Assembly: GCF_005484805.1 (NCBI RefSeq)
Contig: NZ_CP039432.1
Span: 3,968,001 to 4,032,000 of the forward strand
DNA: 64,000 nucleotides
Origin: Rhodococcus sp. SGAir0479
Lineage (GTDB): Bacteria > Actinomycetota > Actinomycetes > Mycobacteriales > Mycobacteriaceae
Direction: 5' to 3'
How positions within the stretch are numbered: the stretch's first letter is position 1; the number at the start of each line of letters is the position of its first letter. The position numbers were made by a program, and so were the translations under genes. Below are positions 54,422-64,000 of this stretch, piece after piece. A model generated the notes under the pieces. That model was not told the origin of the DNA and did not search any database. It worked only from the letters and a program-made list of their open reading frames with translations.

Positions 54422-56154
54422 ACGGTTCCGTTCGGCCCGGCGCCCACGAGCACCGCCCGGTCCGGCAGACCCGCGACGACCGCCGCCAGGTTGTAGCCGC
54501 TGGTGCGCAGGCGCCCGTTGTCCCCCAGCCGGGGGTACTGGCTGTGTCCCGTCGCGCCGTCGCGGTGGACTCCGTCGGGGGTGACTGCGGATTCGGTTGC
54601 GAGATGGACGAATCCGTCGATCGCGTACGGACCGCCGCCCAGCGGACCGGGACCGAAGCGGTCGAGGTGTGCGATCACGTCGTCCGCGGCCGTCATCTCG
54701 TACGCGTGTCCGGGACCCAACCGCAGATCGCTCGGCGTCTGCACGCCGACGAGACCGGGTGAGCCGTACACGACGAGGTCGTCCACCGGGTGCCGCCCGG
54801 GCTCGACGAGCGCCAGTCCCGCCGTCACCGAACCGTACGAGTGCCCGATGGCGGTCAGGTGCGGATCGGAGCGGGTGTGCGCCGCGCCGAGTCCGTCGTA
54901 GAACCGCGCGAGGTCGCGGGCGCCCGCGCGGGCGCGCGCCTCCTGGGCCACCGCGATCCCGCCGGCCGCGACGTCGGTCACGTTGCCCGCGGCCCGTGGC
55001 GGGTCGTAGCCGAGCCACGCGATCACCGACACCGTCTCGTCCGCGCGCCCGGCCGTGTCCCGCAGCAGCGTCTGCGCCTCGTCCCGCAGCGCCGCCGCCT
55101 CTTCCGTCATCGCGGGGAGCGTCGCGCGGACACCGGCGTTCATCCCGGGAGTGGTGACCGCGACGTGATCGGCGTCGTCCGGGTCACCGACGGCCACCGC
55201 GGCCCGGACCTGCTCCCCGGTGCGGGTGTCGAGCAGCAGCAGCAGGCGGTCCGGCTGCGCCCGCAGGACGTCCTCGACCACGTCGAGATCGAGGAGCCGG
55301 CTCGTCACGTCCACCAGCTCGCGTCGCGCCAGCGTCGCCTCGAATCCGGACATCGTCGAAGCGCGTTGTGCCAGAGTCTCTCTCGCGTCCTCCAGCGCGA
55401 CCCGTTCGCTCGCGAGACGGGCCACGTTGGCGTGGTGCCGCACCTGCGCAGGCAACCCGTCCCGACTCCCGACGACGTCGGGAGAAGTGCCGAGCACCGT
55501 CTGCTGCTGCGCCGCCGAGAGTCCGTCCCACCACGCGCGATCGGCGGCCGCCGTCGATCGCGTCCGTGGCGGAATCGGAACCGGCAGCACACCGACCCAT
55601 CCGGTCTCCTCCTCGCCTTCGCGGGGGAGTTCGGCGAACGCCGACACGACGCGCGAGCGGGCACGTCCGTCGGCCGCACCGAGCGCGCCCAGCGCCGAGC
55701 CGATCAGCGCGCCGTGTTGCCCCGCGCGCCGCCGCAGCCGTTCCCGGGCCAGCGCCCCGGCCATCCCGTACCCCAGCGTGACGGCCGCCATCGGGGGCGC
55801 GACCCCCACCGTGCCGTCGTCGCCGACCTCGAAACCCTCGGCGCGGGCCGCCCCGACGGCGTCCAGCACCTCGTCCCGCGCCCGGCCGAGGTGCACCGCC
55901 GCCTCGTCGGCCGCCAGCGCCGCGGCGTGCAGAACCGATCCCGTCCTGGCCCCCATCGCGCGGATCTCCGCGGCCTGCGCCCGCGCGGCGTCCGCGGCGG
56001 AACCGCCCCAGAAGTCTCCGGTGGCGTCCACGGCGCGCCCGACGTCGTCCATGCCGACGTCGAGCAACGCACCGGCCCGCCGCCACTGCTGCGCCTGCCG
56101 GACCAGCACCTGGGGACCCCATGCCCCGGCGTGCGACACCGACGGCGCCGTCAC
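54418..56154 (-). CDS. DUF1023 alpha/beta hydrolase with WXG-like N-terminal domain
   Basis: A 578-residue protein. Residues 1-200 are helical, with a WxG-type turn in TGDFWGGSAADAARAQ. The centre has ADRAWWDGLSAAQQQTVLG and GLPAQVRHHANVARL, typical of DUF1023/Abhydrolase_8. The hydrolase core has VIAWLGYDPP, nucleophile GHSYGSV, and a His near GHSQYPRLGDNG. GTG 56154 overlaps the stop of the EspC-like gene (GTGA); the long frame upstream is a shadow of that gene. No signal peptide is present. WXG-type helices plus an EspC-like partner suggest export by a type VII system, and the substrate may be an ester or lipid (inference). Confidence 0.84.
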   Translation of the reverse strand: MTAPSVSHAGAWGPQVLVRQAQQWRRAGALLDVGMDDVGRAVDATGDFWGGSAADAARAQAAEIRAMGARTGSVLHAAALAADEAAVHLGRARDEVLDAVGAARAEGFEVGDDGTVGVAPPMAAVTLGYGMAGALARERLRRRAGQHGALIGSALGALGAADGRARSRVVSAFAELPREGEEETGWVGVLPVPIPPRTRSTAAADRAWWDGLSAAQQQTVLGTSPDVVGSRDGLPAQVRHHANVARLASERVALEDARETLAQRASTMSGFEATLARRELVDVTSRLLDLDVVEDVLRAQPDRLLLLLDTRTGEQVRAAVAVGDPDDADHVAVTTPGMNAGVRATLPAMTEEAAALRDEAQTLLRDTAGRADETVSVIAWLGYDPPRAAGNVTDVAAGGIAVAQEARARAGARDLARFYDGLGAAHTRSDPHLTAIGHSYGSVTAGLALVEPGRHPVDDLVVYGSPGLVGVQTPSDLRLGPGHAYEMTAADDVIAHLDRFGPGPLGGGPYAIDGFVHLATESAVTPDGVHRDGATGHSQYPRLGDNGRLRTSGYNLAAVVAGLPDRAVLVGAGPNGTV

Positions 56155-56447
56155 CGGTCCACGCCCACGCCGTCGAGCGCCCGGGCGGTGGCCGCGTCCG
56201 TCCCGGTGACCTCCGCCAGCGTCTCCTCCGCCGTTGCCGACCACGCACGCAGTCGCTCGCCGACGATGTCGAGGACGCGTACCGCGGACCGGCTCCCCTC
56301 CCCGCACGCGGTGGCGACCAGCGACGCCGGCAGTTCCGAATCGACCTCCGCCACAGATGGTTTTGCGTCCGCCAGCCGACCTGCGGCCGCCCTCACCGTC
56401 ACCGCCGCGTCGATCAACCGCGCCGGCTCGACCCACACCTGCTCCAT
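56151..56447 (-). CDS. EspC/WXG100-like small helical protein
   Basis: A 98-residue all-helical protein. VEPARLIDAAVTVRAAAGRL at the start and ERLRAWSATAEETLAEV with a C-terminal acidic end fit the ESX-secretion-associated EspC family. GGGGGTGGCG precedes ATG 56447. It is the first gene of a three-gene coupled cassette and is the likely secretion partner or chaperone of the hydrolase encoded next. No ESX machinery genes are in the window. Confidence 0.75.
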   Translation of the reverse strand: MEQVWVEPARLIDAAVTVRAAAGRLADAKPSVAEVDSELPASLVATACGEGSRSAVRVLDIVGERLRAWSATAEETLAEVTGTDAATARALDGVGVDR

Positions 56448-56520
56448 CGCCACCCCCGTCCATGCCCCTTGCACCGGGACGTTACGGCAGCGGCGGTCCC
56501 ACTCGGCCGTGTCGACGGCA

Positions 56521-56563
56521 GTTGTCCACAGCCGGACACCCACCGTCGCGGGCTGTGGACAAC
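56521..56563. other. pair of perfect DnaA boxes in inverted orientation
   Basis: TTGTCCACA (56522-56530) and TGTGGACAA (56554-56562) both match the high-GC actinobacterial DnaA-box consensus exactly. They are part of a 13-bp perfect inverted repeat (56521-56533 with 56551-56563; 17-nt spacer). The pair is between the EspC-like promoter and the end of the mod operon. It could titrate DnaA, control the EspC-like promoter, or be a terminator that resembles boxes. Confidence 0.6.
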
Positions 56564-56572
56564 CCCGCCCGT

Positions 56573-56589
56573 CGGGTGAACGTCACCCG
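56573..56589. terminator. short hairpin after modC
   Basis: CGGGTGA-ACG-TCACCCG forms a perfect 7-bp stem 4 nt downstream of the modC stop on the minus strand and can end the molybdate operon independently of the DnaA-box repeat. Confidence 0.6.
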
Positions 56590-56592
56590 TGC

Positions 56593-57666
56593 TCAGTCGG
56601 CGGGATAGATCGCAACCTCGGTGGCCTTCACGGCGAACCACACGTCGTCGTCCGGGGCGAGGTCGAGGTCGGCGACGGCACCGGCGGTGACATCGGCGAC
56701 GAGACCGGGCGAGCCGTCGTGGTGGTCGCGGCCGCGCACGCGGACCACCTGACCGTGCCCGCCGATCTCCGCGATACGAACGCGAAAGACATTGCGGGGA
56801 CTTCCCTCCGGCCGCACCCGGTGGACCGCGACGGCGGTGGGTGCGAAGACCGCGACGGCGCTGTCGCCGGGCACGCACCCGTCGTCGGTCACGCCGTGCA
56901 CCGGGCCCGCGGGCGTGTCCAGGGCGTCTGCCCCGACCTTGCCGGCGAGCAGATTGATTCCGGCGATCCGGGCGGCGAAGGCGCTGCGGGGACGCGTGAG
57001 CACCCGGTCCACCGGCCCGTCCTCCACGATGCGACCACCGTCGAGCACCACCGCCCGGTCGGCGAGCGAAAGTGCATCGAGCACATCGTGAGTCACCAGA
57101 ATGGCGGTGCGGTCGCCCGTCCGCAGGACCCGGCGCAGCAGCGAACGGACGGCCGGGGCGGCCCCGACGTCGAGCGCGGCCATCGGCTCGTCGAGCAGCA
57201 CCAGATCGGGCTCGGCCGCCAGCGCGCGGGCTACCGCGACGCGCTGCGCCTGACCCCCGGACAACTGTCGCGGCCGCCGGTCCGCGAAGGCGGCGACGTC
57301 CACCTCCGCGAGCCACCGCGTGGCGGCCGCGAACGACTCGCGGCGCCCCCGGCCGGCGCTGCGCGGTGCGAACGCGACGTTCTCGCGGACACTCAGGTGC
57401 GGGAACAGCAGCGGTTGCTGGGCCAGCAGCCCCACCGAGCGCCGATGCGGCGGTACCGCGACCCCGGCCGCGGTGTCGGTGAGGGTCCGGTCGTCGAGCA
57501 CGACGCGTCCGTCGTCGGGTCCGAGCAGGCCGGCGACGACGTCGAGGAGGGTGGACTTGCCTGCCCCGTTCGGTCCGAGGACCGCGAGGACCTCGCCGGG
57601 CGCGACCGCGAGCTCGACGTCCAGGTCCCGTGACGCGACGCGCGCGCGCACCTCGAGCCCGCTCAC
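56593..57666 (-). CDS. modC: molybdate ABC transporter ATPase
   Basis: A 357-residue ATPase. Walker [10 protein letters not shown], signature [15 protein letters not shown], Walker [13 protein letters not shown] and H-loop [10 protein letters not shown] are followed by a C-terminal TOBE/MOP-type oxyanion-sensing region of about 130 residues ([30 protein letters not shown]). GTG 57666 overlaps the modB stop (GTGA). Together with ModB and ModA it imports molybdate (possibly tungstate). Confidence 0.93.
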   Translation of the reverse strand: MSGLEVRARVASRDLDVELAVAPGEVLAVLGPNGAGKSTLLDVVAGLLGPDDGRVVLDDRTLTDTAAGVAVPPHRRSVGLLAQQPLLFPHLSVRENVAFAPRSAGRGRRESFAAATRWLAEVDVAAFADRRPRQLSGGQAQRVAVARALAAEPDLVLLDEPMAALDVGAAPAVRSLLRRVLRTGDRTAILVTHDVLDALSLADRAVVLDGGRIVEDGPVDRVLTRPRSAFAARIAGINLLAGKVGADALDTPAGPVHGVTDDGCVPGDSAVAVFAPTAVAVHRVRPEGSPRNVFRVRIAEIGGHGQVVRVRGRDHHDGSPGLVADVTAGAVADLDLAPDDDVWFAVKATEVAIYPAD

Positions 57667-58469
57667 ATCGCCCCCGCGCCGCGCCGGGTCCGGGCCGCGA
57701 GCACGATCGCGACGGCGACGACCACCAGCACGAGCGAGAGCGCCACGGCGGCCTCGGGGTCGGTCTCGCGCTGCAGGTAGATCTCGAGCGGCAACGTGCG
57801 GGTGACGCCCTGGAGACTGCCGGCGAACGTGAGGGTGGCGCCGAACTCGCCGAGTGCGCGGGCGAAGGCCAGTACCGCGCCGGAGATCAGTCCCGGCAGC
57901 ACCAGCGGCACCGTCACGCGGCGCAGCACCGTGGTGGGACGGGCCCCCAGCGTCGCGGCCACCGCCTCGTAGCGGCGGCCGGCGGTACGCAGGGCACCCT
58001 CGAGACTGATCACCAGGAACGGCAACGCCACGAACGTCTGCGCCAGCACCACCGCCGTCGTCGAGAACGCGATGTGGATTCCCGCGACCTCGAGGTGCCG
58101 GCCGATCAGTCCGTGCCGGCCGAAGGTGTAGAGCAGCGCCAGCCCGCCGACGACGGGCGGCAGGACCAGCGGCAGCAGCACCAGCGCCCGCAAGGCGGCC
58201 AGGCCGGGGAAGGTGCAGCGCGCCGACACCAGCGCCATCGGCACCCCCAGCAGCAGGCACAGCAGCGTGCTGACGGACGCCGTCTTCACGCTCAACGCCA
58301 GTGCGGCCAGCGACGATTCGGACGTGACGAGCTGACCGAAATCGGCCCAGTCCACGCCCACGAGCATCGCGACGAGCGGCAGCACCACCAGCAGACCGCC
58401 GACGACCGCGGGAAGGTAGATCCACGCCGGGAGTCCGGCCGGGACCCGCACCCGCGCGCGCGTCGTCAC
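57663..58469 (-). CDS. modB: molybdate ABC transporter permease
   Basis: A 268-residue permease with six helices. The EAA-type loop [27 protein letters not shown] and the conserved [15 protein letters not shown] are ModB hallmarks. GTG 58469 overlaps the modA stop (GTGA). The longer open frame upstream is a shadow of modA. Confidence 0.94.
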   Translation of the reverse strand: MTTRARVRVPAGLPAWIYLPAVVGGLLVVLPLVAMLVGVDWADFGQLVTSESSLAALALSVKTASVSTLLCLLLGVPMALVSARCTFPGLAALRALVLLPLVLPPVVGGLALLYTFGRHGLIGRHLEVAGIHIAFSTTAVVLAQTFVALPFLVISLEGALRTAGRRYEAVAATLGARPTTVLRRVTVPLVLPGLISGAVLAFARALGEFGATLTFAGSLQGVTRTLPLEIYLQRETDPEAAVALSLVLVVVAVAIVLAARTRRGAGAM

Positions 58470-59245
58470 GGCGTTCCGAATCCGGCCCGGCTCAGTACCT
58501 GTCGCCCGTCGCGCCCGATGACGAGGTCGACGAACTGGCCCGCCAGGTCCGGGTGCCCGGACTCGCGCAGTGTCGCGATGGGGTAGGTGTTGACGACCTT
58601 GGCCGCCTCGGGGAACGGCACCGCGGTCACCTTGTCGCCCGCGCCCGCGGCATCGGTGACGTACACCAGGCCGGCGTCGGCCTGACCGGTGACCACCTTC
58701 CCGAGGACGTCGGTGACCGACGACTCCTCGCTCACCGGCTTCAGGTTGACGCCGGTGGCGTCCTCGACCCGTTTGGTGGCGTTGCCGCACGGGACCTGCG
58801 GGGCGCACACCACTACCTTGACGTCGGGCCGGGCCAGATCGGCGAACGAGGTGACGTGCGCGGGGTTGCCGGGGGGCACCGCGATGGTGAGGACGTTGGT
58901 CGCGAAGTTCACCGGGTCGTTGGCCGTCAGACCGGCGCCGCGGGCCTTGGTCATGTTGGCGGTGTCCGCGGAGGCGAACACGTCTCCGGGTGCGCCCTGG
59001 TCGAGCTGGGTGAACAGCTCCGAGGACCCCGCGAAGTTGAACACCACCCGCGTGCCGGGGTGTTGCGCCTCGAAGCGCTGCCCCAGTTCGGTGAACGTGG
59101 ACCGCAGCGACGCCGCGGCGAAAACTGTGATCGACTCGGGCTCGGTGGTCTGGGTACCCGCCTCGGTGGAGTTCCCGCTGCACCCGGCGAGCACGGCGGC
59201 CAGGACGGCGACCAGCGCGACGAGCCCGGCGCGATCCCGGCTCAC
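58466..59245 (-). CDS. modA: molybdate-binding lipoprotein
   Basis: A 259-residue lipoprotein with lipobox LAGC (lipidated Cys 22). ModA motifs [40 protein letters not shown] and [13 protein letters not shown] carry the oxyanion-binding Ser/Thr residues. It captures molybdate outside the cell. GTG 59245 overlaps the stop of the regulator gene (GTGA). Confidence 0.94.
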   Translation of the reverse strand: MSRDRAGLVALVAVLAAVLAGCSGNSTEAGTQTTEPESITVFAAASLRSTFTELGQRFEAQHPGTRVVFNFAGSSELFTQLDQGAPGDVFASADTANMTKARGAGLTANDPVNFATNVLTIAVPPGNPAHVTSFADLARPDVKVVVCAPQVPCGNATKRVEDATGVNLKPVSEESSVTDVLGKVVTGQADAGLVYVTDAAGAGDKVTAVPFPEAAKVVNTYPIATLRESGHPDLAGQFVDLVIGRDGRQVLSRAGFGTP

Positions 59246-59649
59246 GCCGTCACTCCGGGCGTCTCGACGATCACCGTCGTCGCCTTGACCACCGCGACCC
59301 CGACGCTGCCGGGTTCGAGCTTCAGCTCCCGCGCCGACTCGGCACTCATGAGCGAGACGACCGAGAACGGGCCGCACTGCATCTCGACCTGCGCCATCAC
59401 GCCGTCGACGACCACCCGGGTGACCAGTCCGACGAACCGGTTGCGGGCCGAGCTGCCCACCGGGAGCGGGTTCTCGGGGGACGGGGCGGCGTTGGCGCGG
59501 GCGAACTCGGCCAGCCGACCACCGTCGACGACCATCCGACCGGCGTCGTCCTTGTGCGCGTCGAGGGTGCCGGCGTCGACCCACCGCCGGACGGTGTCGT
59601 CGCTGACACCGAGGAGCTGGGCCGCGTCACGGATCCGGATGTCAGGCAT
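59242..59649 (-). CDS. HTH-TOBE regulator of the molybdate operon
   Basis: A 135-residue protein. The N-terminal excisionase/MerR-like helix-turn-helix is [25 protein letters not shown]. The C-terminal single TOBE domain is [42 protein letters not shown], which binds molybdate-type oxyanions. It is smaller than proteobacterial ModE and of different HTH type. ATG 59649. It is the first gene of the mod operon, with an 11-bp inverted repeat over its promoter, so autoregulation by molybdate is likely. Confidence 0.87.
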   Translation of the reverse strand: MPDIRIRDAAQLLGVSDDTVRRWVDAGTLDAHKDDAGRMVVDGGRLAEFARANAAPSPENPLPVGSSARNRFVGLVTRVVVDGVMAQVEMQCGPFSVVSLMSAESARELKLEPGSVGVAVVKATTVIVETPGVTA

Positions 59650-59665
59650 TGCCGAAGTGTAGGTC

Positions 59666-59706
59666 CGCATCTGCGGCTTTCTCAAACATGTGTGCCCGCA
59701 GATGCG
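59666..59706. promoter_or_regulatory. 11-bp inverted repeat operator of the mod operon
   Basis: CGCATCTGCGG (59666-59676) and CCGCAGATGCG (59696-59706) are exact complements with a 19-nt spacer, 17-57 bp upstream of the HTH-TOBE start. The spacing places half-sites two turns of DNA apart, as expected for a dimeric repressor around a promoter. Confidence 0.8.
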
Positions 59707-59711
59707 ACGAA

Positions 59712-61166
59712 TCACCCCTCGGCTTGTTCGGCCCACCACTTCAGCAGTTCGGCTTCGGCCTCGTCGCGGTCGAGCGGTCCGCGGTCGAGCCGCAGCTCCT
59801 TGAGGTACTTCCACGCCTTGCCCACCTGGGGTCCGGCCGGGATACCGAGCAACTCCATGATCGCGTTGCCGTCCAGATCCGGGCGCACGCGTGCGAGGTC
59901 CTCCTGCTCGGCCAGCCGGGCGATGCGCACCTCGAGGTCGTCGTACGTGGCCTGCAGAGCGGCGGCCCGCCGCTTGTTGCGGGTGGTGCAGTCGGCGCGG
60001 ACGAGTTTGTGCAGCCGCGGCAGCAGGTCCCCGGCATCGGTGGCGTAGCGGCGCACCGCCGAGTCCGTCCACTGCCCCTTGCCGTAGCCGTGGAACCGCA
60101 GGTGCAGGAACACCAGCTGGCCCACGTCGTCGACCATCTGCTTGGAGTACTTGAGCGCGCGCATCCGCTTGCGGACCAGCTTGGCGCCCACCACCTCGTG
60201 GTGGTGGAAGCTCACGCCGCCACCGGCCTCGTTGCGCTTGGTGTCGGGCTTGCCGATGTCGTGCAGCAGGGCGGCCCAGCGCAGGACCAGATCCGGGTCA
60301 CCGTCCTCGAGGTCGATCGCCTGCTTGAGCACGGTCAGCGAGTGCCAGTACACGTCCTTGTGCTGGTGGTGCTCGTCGATCTCGAGCTTCATCGCCGGGA
60401 TCTCGGGGAGCACCCGGTCGGCCAGCCCGGTCTCGCACATGACGTTGATGCCGTCGATCGGGTACTCGCCCAGAATCAACTTGTCGAGCTCGGCGCGCAC
60501 CCGCTCCGCGGTGATGCGGTCGATCTGCCCGGCCATGTCGACGATCGCCTGCTGCACCCGCGGCGCGAGCGTGAACCCCAGCTGCGAGACGAACCGGCAC
60601 GCGCGCAGCATCCGCAGCGGATCGTCGTTGAAGGAGATCTCGGGGGCGGCCGGGGTGTCGAGGACACCCGCGAGCAGCGCGTCGATGCCGTTCAGCGGGT
60701 CGACGAACTCGAACGTCCCGCTGCCGTCGACGCGCACCGCCATCGCGTTGACCGTGAAGTCGCGGCGGACCAGGTCCTCCTCGAGCGTGGTGCCGTACTG
60801 CACCTCGGGGTTGCGGGTGACACCGTCGTAGGTGTCGGTGCGGTACGTCGTGATCTCGATCTGGTCGTCGCCCTTGGCGGCGCTGATCGTGCCGAAGGCG
60901 ATGCCGGTGTCCCACTGGTTGTCGGCCCAGCCGCGCAGGATCTGCTGCACCTGCTCGGGCCGCGCATCGGTGGTGAAGTCGAGGTCGGTTCCCAGCCGCC
61001 CCAGAACGGCGTCGCGCACGCTGCCGCCCACCAGGTACAGCTCGTGTCCGGCCGCGGCGAACCGCGCCCCCAGCGGGGTCAGCACGTCCGACAAGGCGCT
61101 CAGGGTCTCGTGCGCACCGCGGAGCAGTCGGGCACGCCGGTCGGCGTCGGGGGTGGGGGCATTCAC
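59712..61166 (-). CDS. pcnA: CCA tRNA nucleotidyltransferase / poly(A) polymerase family
   Basis: A 484-residue class II nucleotidyltransferase. The G[GS]xVRD motif is [13 protein letters not shown], the catalytic acids are in DLDFTTDA, and the [11 protein letters not shown] and R-rich [14 protein letters not shown] motifs are present. The C-terminal HD domain is [12 protein letters not shown]. It adds or repairs the 3' CCA of tRNA. GTG 61166 is preceded by AAGG; the open frame extends upstream without coding character. It is orthologous in position to Rv3907c of M. tuberculosis. Confidence 0.95.
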   Translation of the reverse strand: MNAPTPDADRRARLLRGAHETLSALSDVLTPLGARFAAAGHELYLVGGSVRDAVLGRLGTDLDFTTDARPEQVQQILRGWADNQWDTGIAFGTISAAKGDDQIEITTYRTDTYDGVTRNPEVQYGTTLEEDLVRRDFTVNAMAVRVDGSGTFEFVDPLNGIDALLAGVLDTPAAPEISFNDDPLRMLRACRFVSQLGFTLAPRVQQAIVDMAGQIDRITAERVRAELDKLILGEYPIDGINVMCETGLADRVLPEIPAMKLEIDEHHQHKDVYWHSLTVLKQAIDLEDGDPDLVLRWAALLHDIGKPDTKRNEAGGGVSFHHHEVVGAKLVRKRMRALKYSKQMVDDVGQLVFLHLRFHGYGKGQWTDSAVRRYATDAGDLLPRLHKLVRADCTTRNKRRAAALQATYDDLEVRIARLAEQEDLARVRPDLDGNAIMELLGIPAGPQVGKAWKYLKELRLDRGPLDRDEAEAELLKWWAEQAEG

Positions 61167-61279
61167 GTCAGCAAACCTTACCGAGGTCGGCAAACGGCGA
61201 ACCGCACGTCCAAGTGACGCCCCACTCACGCTGGCGTGGGAGTCCGGCCGTGTGCATTCTGTCAACTACGATCGATGAG

Positions 61280-61834
61280 GTGTCCGCCGCCGAACGTGCC
61301 AACCGTAACCGCCGCTCCTCGCGGCGGCGCGGCGCAGGCACCGGGTCGGCCACGCCGCACATGCGGACGGTGCGCGAGACCTCCGCCGGCGGGCTCGTCG
61401 TGGACGGTCTGGGCGGTCCCCGGGACAAGTTGTGCGCGGCGCTCATCGGCCGCACCGACCGGCGCGGACGGCTGCTGTGGTCGCTGCCGAAGGGACACAT
61501 CGAGCAGGGCGAGACCGCCGAGCAGACCGCGATGCGCGAGGTGGCCGAGGAGACCGGCATCCGCGGCGCCGTGGTCGCCTCGCTGGGCAGCATCGACTAC
61601 TGGTTCGTCACCGAGGGCCGACGCGTCCACAAGACCGTGCACCACTACCTGATGCGTTCGCTCGGGGGTGAGTTGTCGGACGCCGACATCGAAGTCACCG
61701 AGGTGGCCTGGGTGCCGCTGTCGGAGTTGGACTCCCGCCTCGCGTACGCCGACGAACGCAAACTCGCGGAGATCGCCGGGCAACTCATCGCGGAGATGGA
61801 ACCCACACGCGCCGGGGGGTCCGACGCGGAATGA
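61280..61834 (+). CDS. mutT4: Nudix hydrolase, MutT4-like
   Basis: A 184-residue protein. A basic N-terminal tail ([10 protein letters not shown]) is followed by [16 protein letters not shown] and the Nudix box [23 protein letters not shown], then [20 protein letters not shown]. These match M. tuberculosis MutT4 (Rv3908) closely. It is shorter because the C-terminal Pro-rich extension of the mycobacterial protein is missing. It hydrolyses nucleoside diphosphate-type substrates, perhaps oxidised or alarmone-like. GTG 61280 has a weak ribosome site, so the start is uncertain. It is divergent from pcnA. Confidence 0.9.
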   Translation: MSAAERANRNRRSSRRRGAGTGSATPHMRTVRETSAGGLVVDGLGGPRDKLCAALIGRTDRRGRLLWSLPKGHIEQGETAEQTAMREVAEETGIRGAVVASLGSIDYWFVTEGRRVHKTVHHYLMRSLGGELSDADIEVTEVAWVPLSELDSRLAYADERKLAEIAGQLIAEMEPTRAGGSDAE

Positions 61835-64000
61835 CAGTGGCATCGCGTCCGGCATGGCGACGACCCGGTGCCTCGATCCTCACGGCGCTGACCCTCGTCC
61901 TGATGCTGCTCGGCACCGTGTCCGTCGGTGCGCTGTCGTTCGGGACCGCCGCGGCCGCGGCCCAGACCACGACGAGCCCCGCGGCCGGGCAGACGTCCAC
62001 GCCGACGTCGACGACCCGGGCACCGGTCACGAAGTCCCGGACCCCACCCGAGTTCCTCGAACTGCGCATCGACGACGTCACCCCGACCGCGGTGACCACC
62101 ACGACCGAACCCGACGTCACGGTCACCGGCACCGTCACGAACGTCGGCGACCGTCCGGTCACCGACATCGGGGTCCGGTTGCAGCGTGCCGTCGCGGTGG
62201 ACTCGAGCGAGGAGCTGCGCACGTCGCTGGACCTCGACCAGGGCGAGTTCGACACGGTGGGACCGTTCGTCCAGGTCGCGGAGAGTCTCGACGAGGGTGA
62301 GGGCAGGCAGTTCACGCTGTCGCTGCCGCTGCGTTCGCAGACCGGGTGGTCCCTCGACATCACCGAGCCGGGCGTCTACCCCCTGCTCGTCAACGTCAAC
62401 GGCAGCCCCGCGTACGGCGGTCAGGCCCGGCTCGACGACGCCCGATTCCTGCTCCCGGTGCTGGGGCTGCCGCAGGCCGCCGGTTCGGACGACACCGCGC
62501 CGCAGGGTACGGATTCCGCGTCCGCGACGGCCCCGGTGCCGCCCGACACGTCCGACCCGCTCGCGGTCACGATGCTGTGGCCGCTCGCGGACGAGCCCCA
62601 GCTGGCCGCAGGAGTTCCGGGATCCGTCACCGAGAAGGTGCGACTGGCGGACGACGACCTCGCCGGCTCGCTCTCCCAGGGCGGTCGGCTGGACCGGCTG
62701 CTGGCCGCGGCCGAGTTCGCGACCGGGCCCGAGGTGGACCGGGACCGCAAACTCGCGGACAGCATGTGCCTGGCCGTCGACCCGGACCTGCTGATCACGG
62801 TCAGCAACATGACGCGCGGCTACCTCGTCGTCGACGATCCGGCGCAGCCCGGCGGCCCGGCGCGCGAGGGGTCCGGCCGGGACGCCGCCGCGGCCTGGCT
62901 CGACCGGCTGGAGACGCTGGCCCGCGGCATGTGCATCACGGCCGTGCCGTTCGCGCAGGTCGACCTGTCGGCGCTCGCCCGGGTGGGCGACGATTCCCTC
63001 ACCTCCAGCGCGCTGCTGTCGCCGGCGGACATCGTCGACTCCATCCTGGGTGTGACCTCGCAGCGCAACATCACCTGGCCCGACGCCGGCGTACTCGACG
63101 AGGGCTCGGCCCGGATGCTGCAGGGACTCGGGCGCACCACGACGCTGCTCGCGGCCAACGCCGTCGAGACCCCGCCCGGCGCGGGCCGGAAGGTCGCGCT
63201 CGACGGCACGGACGCCGTCGACGCCGCGCTGTTCGACGTCTCCGCCGCGGCCGCGCTGGCCGCCGTCGGCGCGGACCCCCACACCCCCTCGTACGTCCCC
63301 GAGCGGGCCCGCTACAACCTCGACCGGGACTCGCGCACCGCCCGCCTGCAGGACGCGTTGGGCGCCGTGACCTGGATGTCACTGCAGAAGCGGGACGACA
63401 CCTCCGCGGCGAACCGGGCGTCGGATCGGTCGATGCTGATCGCGCCCCCGCAGCGGTGGTCGGCCGACGGCGACGAGGCGGCCGCGGTGCTGTCGACGGT
63501 CTCGACGCTGCTGCGCTCCGGTCTGGCCACGGCCCGCCCCCTCGGCCGGGTCGTCGAGCAGCGGCCCACCACCGCTCAGCCGGCGGAACTGGTGTACCCG
63601 CAGCGGGCGATCGTCGACGGCACCCCCGACTCCATCGAGGAGGGGGTGCAGGTGCAGGCCCCGCGCATCGACGAAATGAAGGCGGCGCTGGTCGACGACC
63701 CGCAGGTGCCGCTGACCCCGACCCGGTTCATGGCGCCGCTGCGCGAGGATCTGCTGCGGGCGATGAGTCTGTCCGGGCGCCGCGACGAGAACACCGCGAC
63801 CACGACGGCGGCCGAGCAGGCCGCGCACGTGCGGGTGGGCAACGTCGCGGTCGCGATCGACGGCATGTACCGCGCGGTCACGATCCTCGCCCCGGGCGGC
63901 GTCTACACCCTCGCGTCGGAGCAGAGTCCGCTGCTGCTGGTGGCCCGCAACGACCTGCCGGTGGCCGTCGACGTCCGCCTGCAGGTGGACGCGCCGCCGG
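61831..64000 (+). CDS. DUF6049/Rv3909-like exported protein, 5' part
   Basis: The gene runs off the right edge after 723 residues. ATG 61831 overlaps the Nudix stop (ATGA). The signal peptide ends near residue 43 (TAAAAAQTT), then come a Thr/Ser/Pro-rich spacer and beta-rich domains. [23 protein letters not shown] is an immunoglobulin-like strand pair typical of this family. The Mtb ortholog Rv3909 precedes the lipid-II flippase gene mviN and is thought to act in the cell envelope; the next gene here is expected to be mviN. Confidence 0.9.
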   Translation, partial: MTVASRPAWRRPGASILTALTLVLMLLGTVSVGALSFGTAAAAAQTTTSPAAGQTSTPTSTTRAPVTKSRTPPEFLELRIDDVTPTAVTTTTEPDVTVTGTVTNVGDRPVTDIGVRLQRAVAVDSSEELRTSLDLDQGEFDTVGPFVQVAESLDEGEGRQFTLSLPLRSQTGWSLDITEPGVYPLLVNVNGSPAYGGQARLDDARFLLPVLGLPQAAGSDDTAPQGTDSASATAPVPPDTSDPLAVTMLWPLADEPQLAAGVPGSVTEKVRLADDDLAGSLSQGGRLDRLLAAAEFATGPEVDRDRKLADSMCLAVDPDLLITVSNMTRGYLVVDDPAQPGGPAREGSGRDAAAAWLDRLETLARGMCITAVPFAQVDLSALARVGDDSLTSSALLSPADIVDSILGVTSQRNITWPDAGVLDEGSARMLQGLGRTTTLLAANAVETPPGAGRKVALDGTDAVDAALFDVSAAAALAAVGADPHTPSYVPERARYNLDRDSRTARLQDALGAVTWMSLQKRDDTSAANRASDRSMLIAPPQRWSADGDEAAAVLSTVSTLLRSGLATARPLGRVVEQRPTTAQPAELVYPQRAIVDGTPDSIEEGVQVQAPRIDEMKAALVDDPQVPLTPTRFMAPLREDLLRAMSLSGRRDENTATTTAAEQAAHVRVGNVAVAIDGMYRAVTILAPGGVYTLASEQSPLLLVARNDLPVAVDVRLQVDAPP

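Overview
The window is a high-GC (about 70%), densely coded actinobacterial chromosome segment. A mycolic-acid-containing genus of the Rhodococcus/Prescottella/Nocardia group fits best. The reasons are mycobacterial-type gene content (pcnA, a mutT4-like Nudix gene and a DUF6049/Rv3909-like gene in the same order as Rv3907c-Rv3909; leuS; glucosylglycerate hydrolase; an F420-type oxidoreductase; PonA-type penicillin-binding proteins), a DtxR/IdeR-type iron box, and frequent GTG starts. In mycobacteria the pcnA-mutT4-Rv3909 block lies close to oriC, so the right end of this window probably approaches the origin. No tRNA, rRNA, insertion sequence, prophage or CRISPR array was seen.

Layout. 0-5 kb: the end of an ABC-F ATPase gene, then a coupled acyl-CoA dehydrogenase/APH-kinase/SDR operon facing a TetR regulator across a perfect operator. 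This resembles the levulinate or 4-hydroxyacyl-CoA pathway. 5-11.4 kb: two paralogous bifunctional PBPs flanking an MFS exporter with a structured leader. 11.6-16.5 kb: a carbohydrate ABC importer. 16.7-20 kb: an F420-type oxidoreductase and an amino-acid ABC importer with a fused binding protein and permease. 20.1-29.3 kb: a surface-polysaccharide locus with a GH5-like hydrolase, a cellulose-synthase-like GT2, a large membrane protein, a BcsB-like protein, a GT-C-like membrane enzyme and a GH25 muramidase. 29.4-34.6 kb: glucosylglycerate hydrolase, a PHP phosphoesterase, ohr/ohrR, an SDR, a HutD-like protein and a ketosteroid isomerase.

34.8-40.3 kb: an iron-box-controlled siderophore importer whose ATPase gene carries a one-base frameshift, then a secreted lipase. 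40.4-50.6 kb: leuS, two small membrane-protein genes, a LysR/bile-acid-symporter-like pair, glutamate decarboxylase, an esterase, YqgE, and a DUF2892/rhodanese pair behind a CsoR/CstR-type box. 50.7-53.8 kb: a TetR/epimerase divergon and an MFS transporter. 53.8-56.4 kb: a coupled type VII-secretion-like cassette (EspC-like protein, DUF1023 hydrolase with a WXG-like N-terminus, DxDGD-repeat protein). 56.5 kb: two inverted perfect DnaA boxes. 56.6-59.7 kb: a molybdate operon with its own TOBE regulator and an 11-bp inverted-repeat operator. 59.7-64 kb: pcnA, the Nudix gene and the start of the DUF6049-like gene.

Neighbouring genes in operons are very often joined by 4-bp GTGA or ATGA overlaps, so many start codons are assigned from these overlaps. 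The stretches most worth following up are the polysaccharide locus, the type VII-like cassette, the split ACAD11/Lva-like operon, the frameshifted siderophore ATPase, and the DnaA-box pair.
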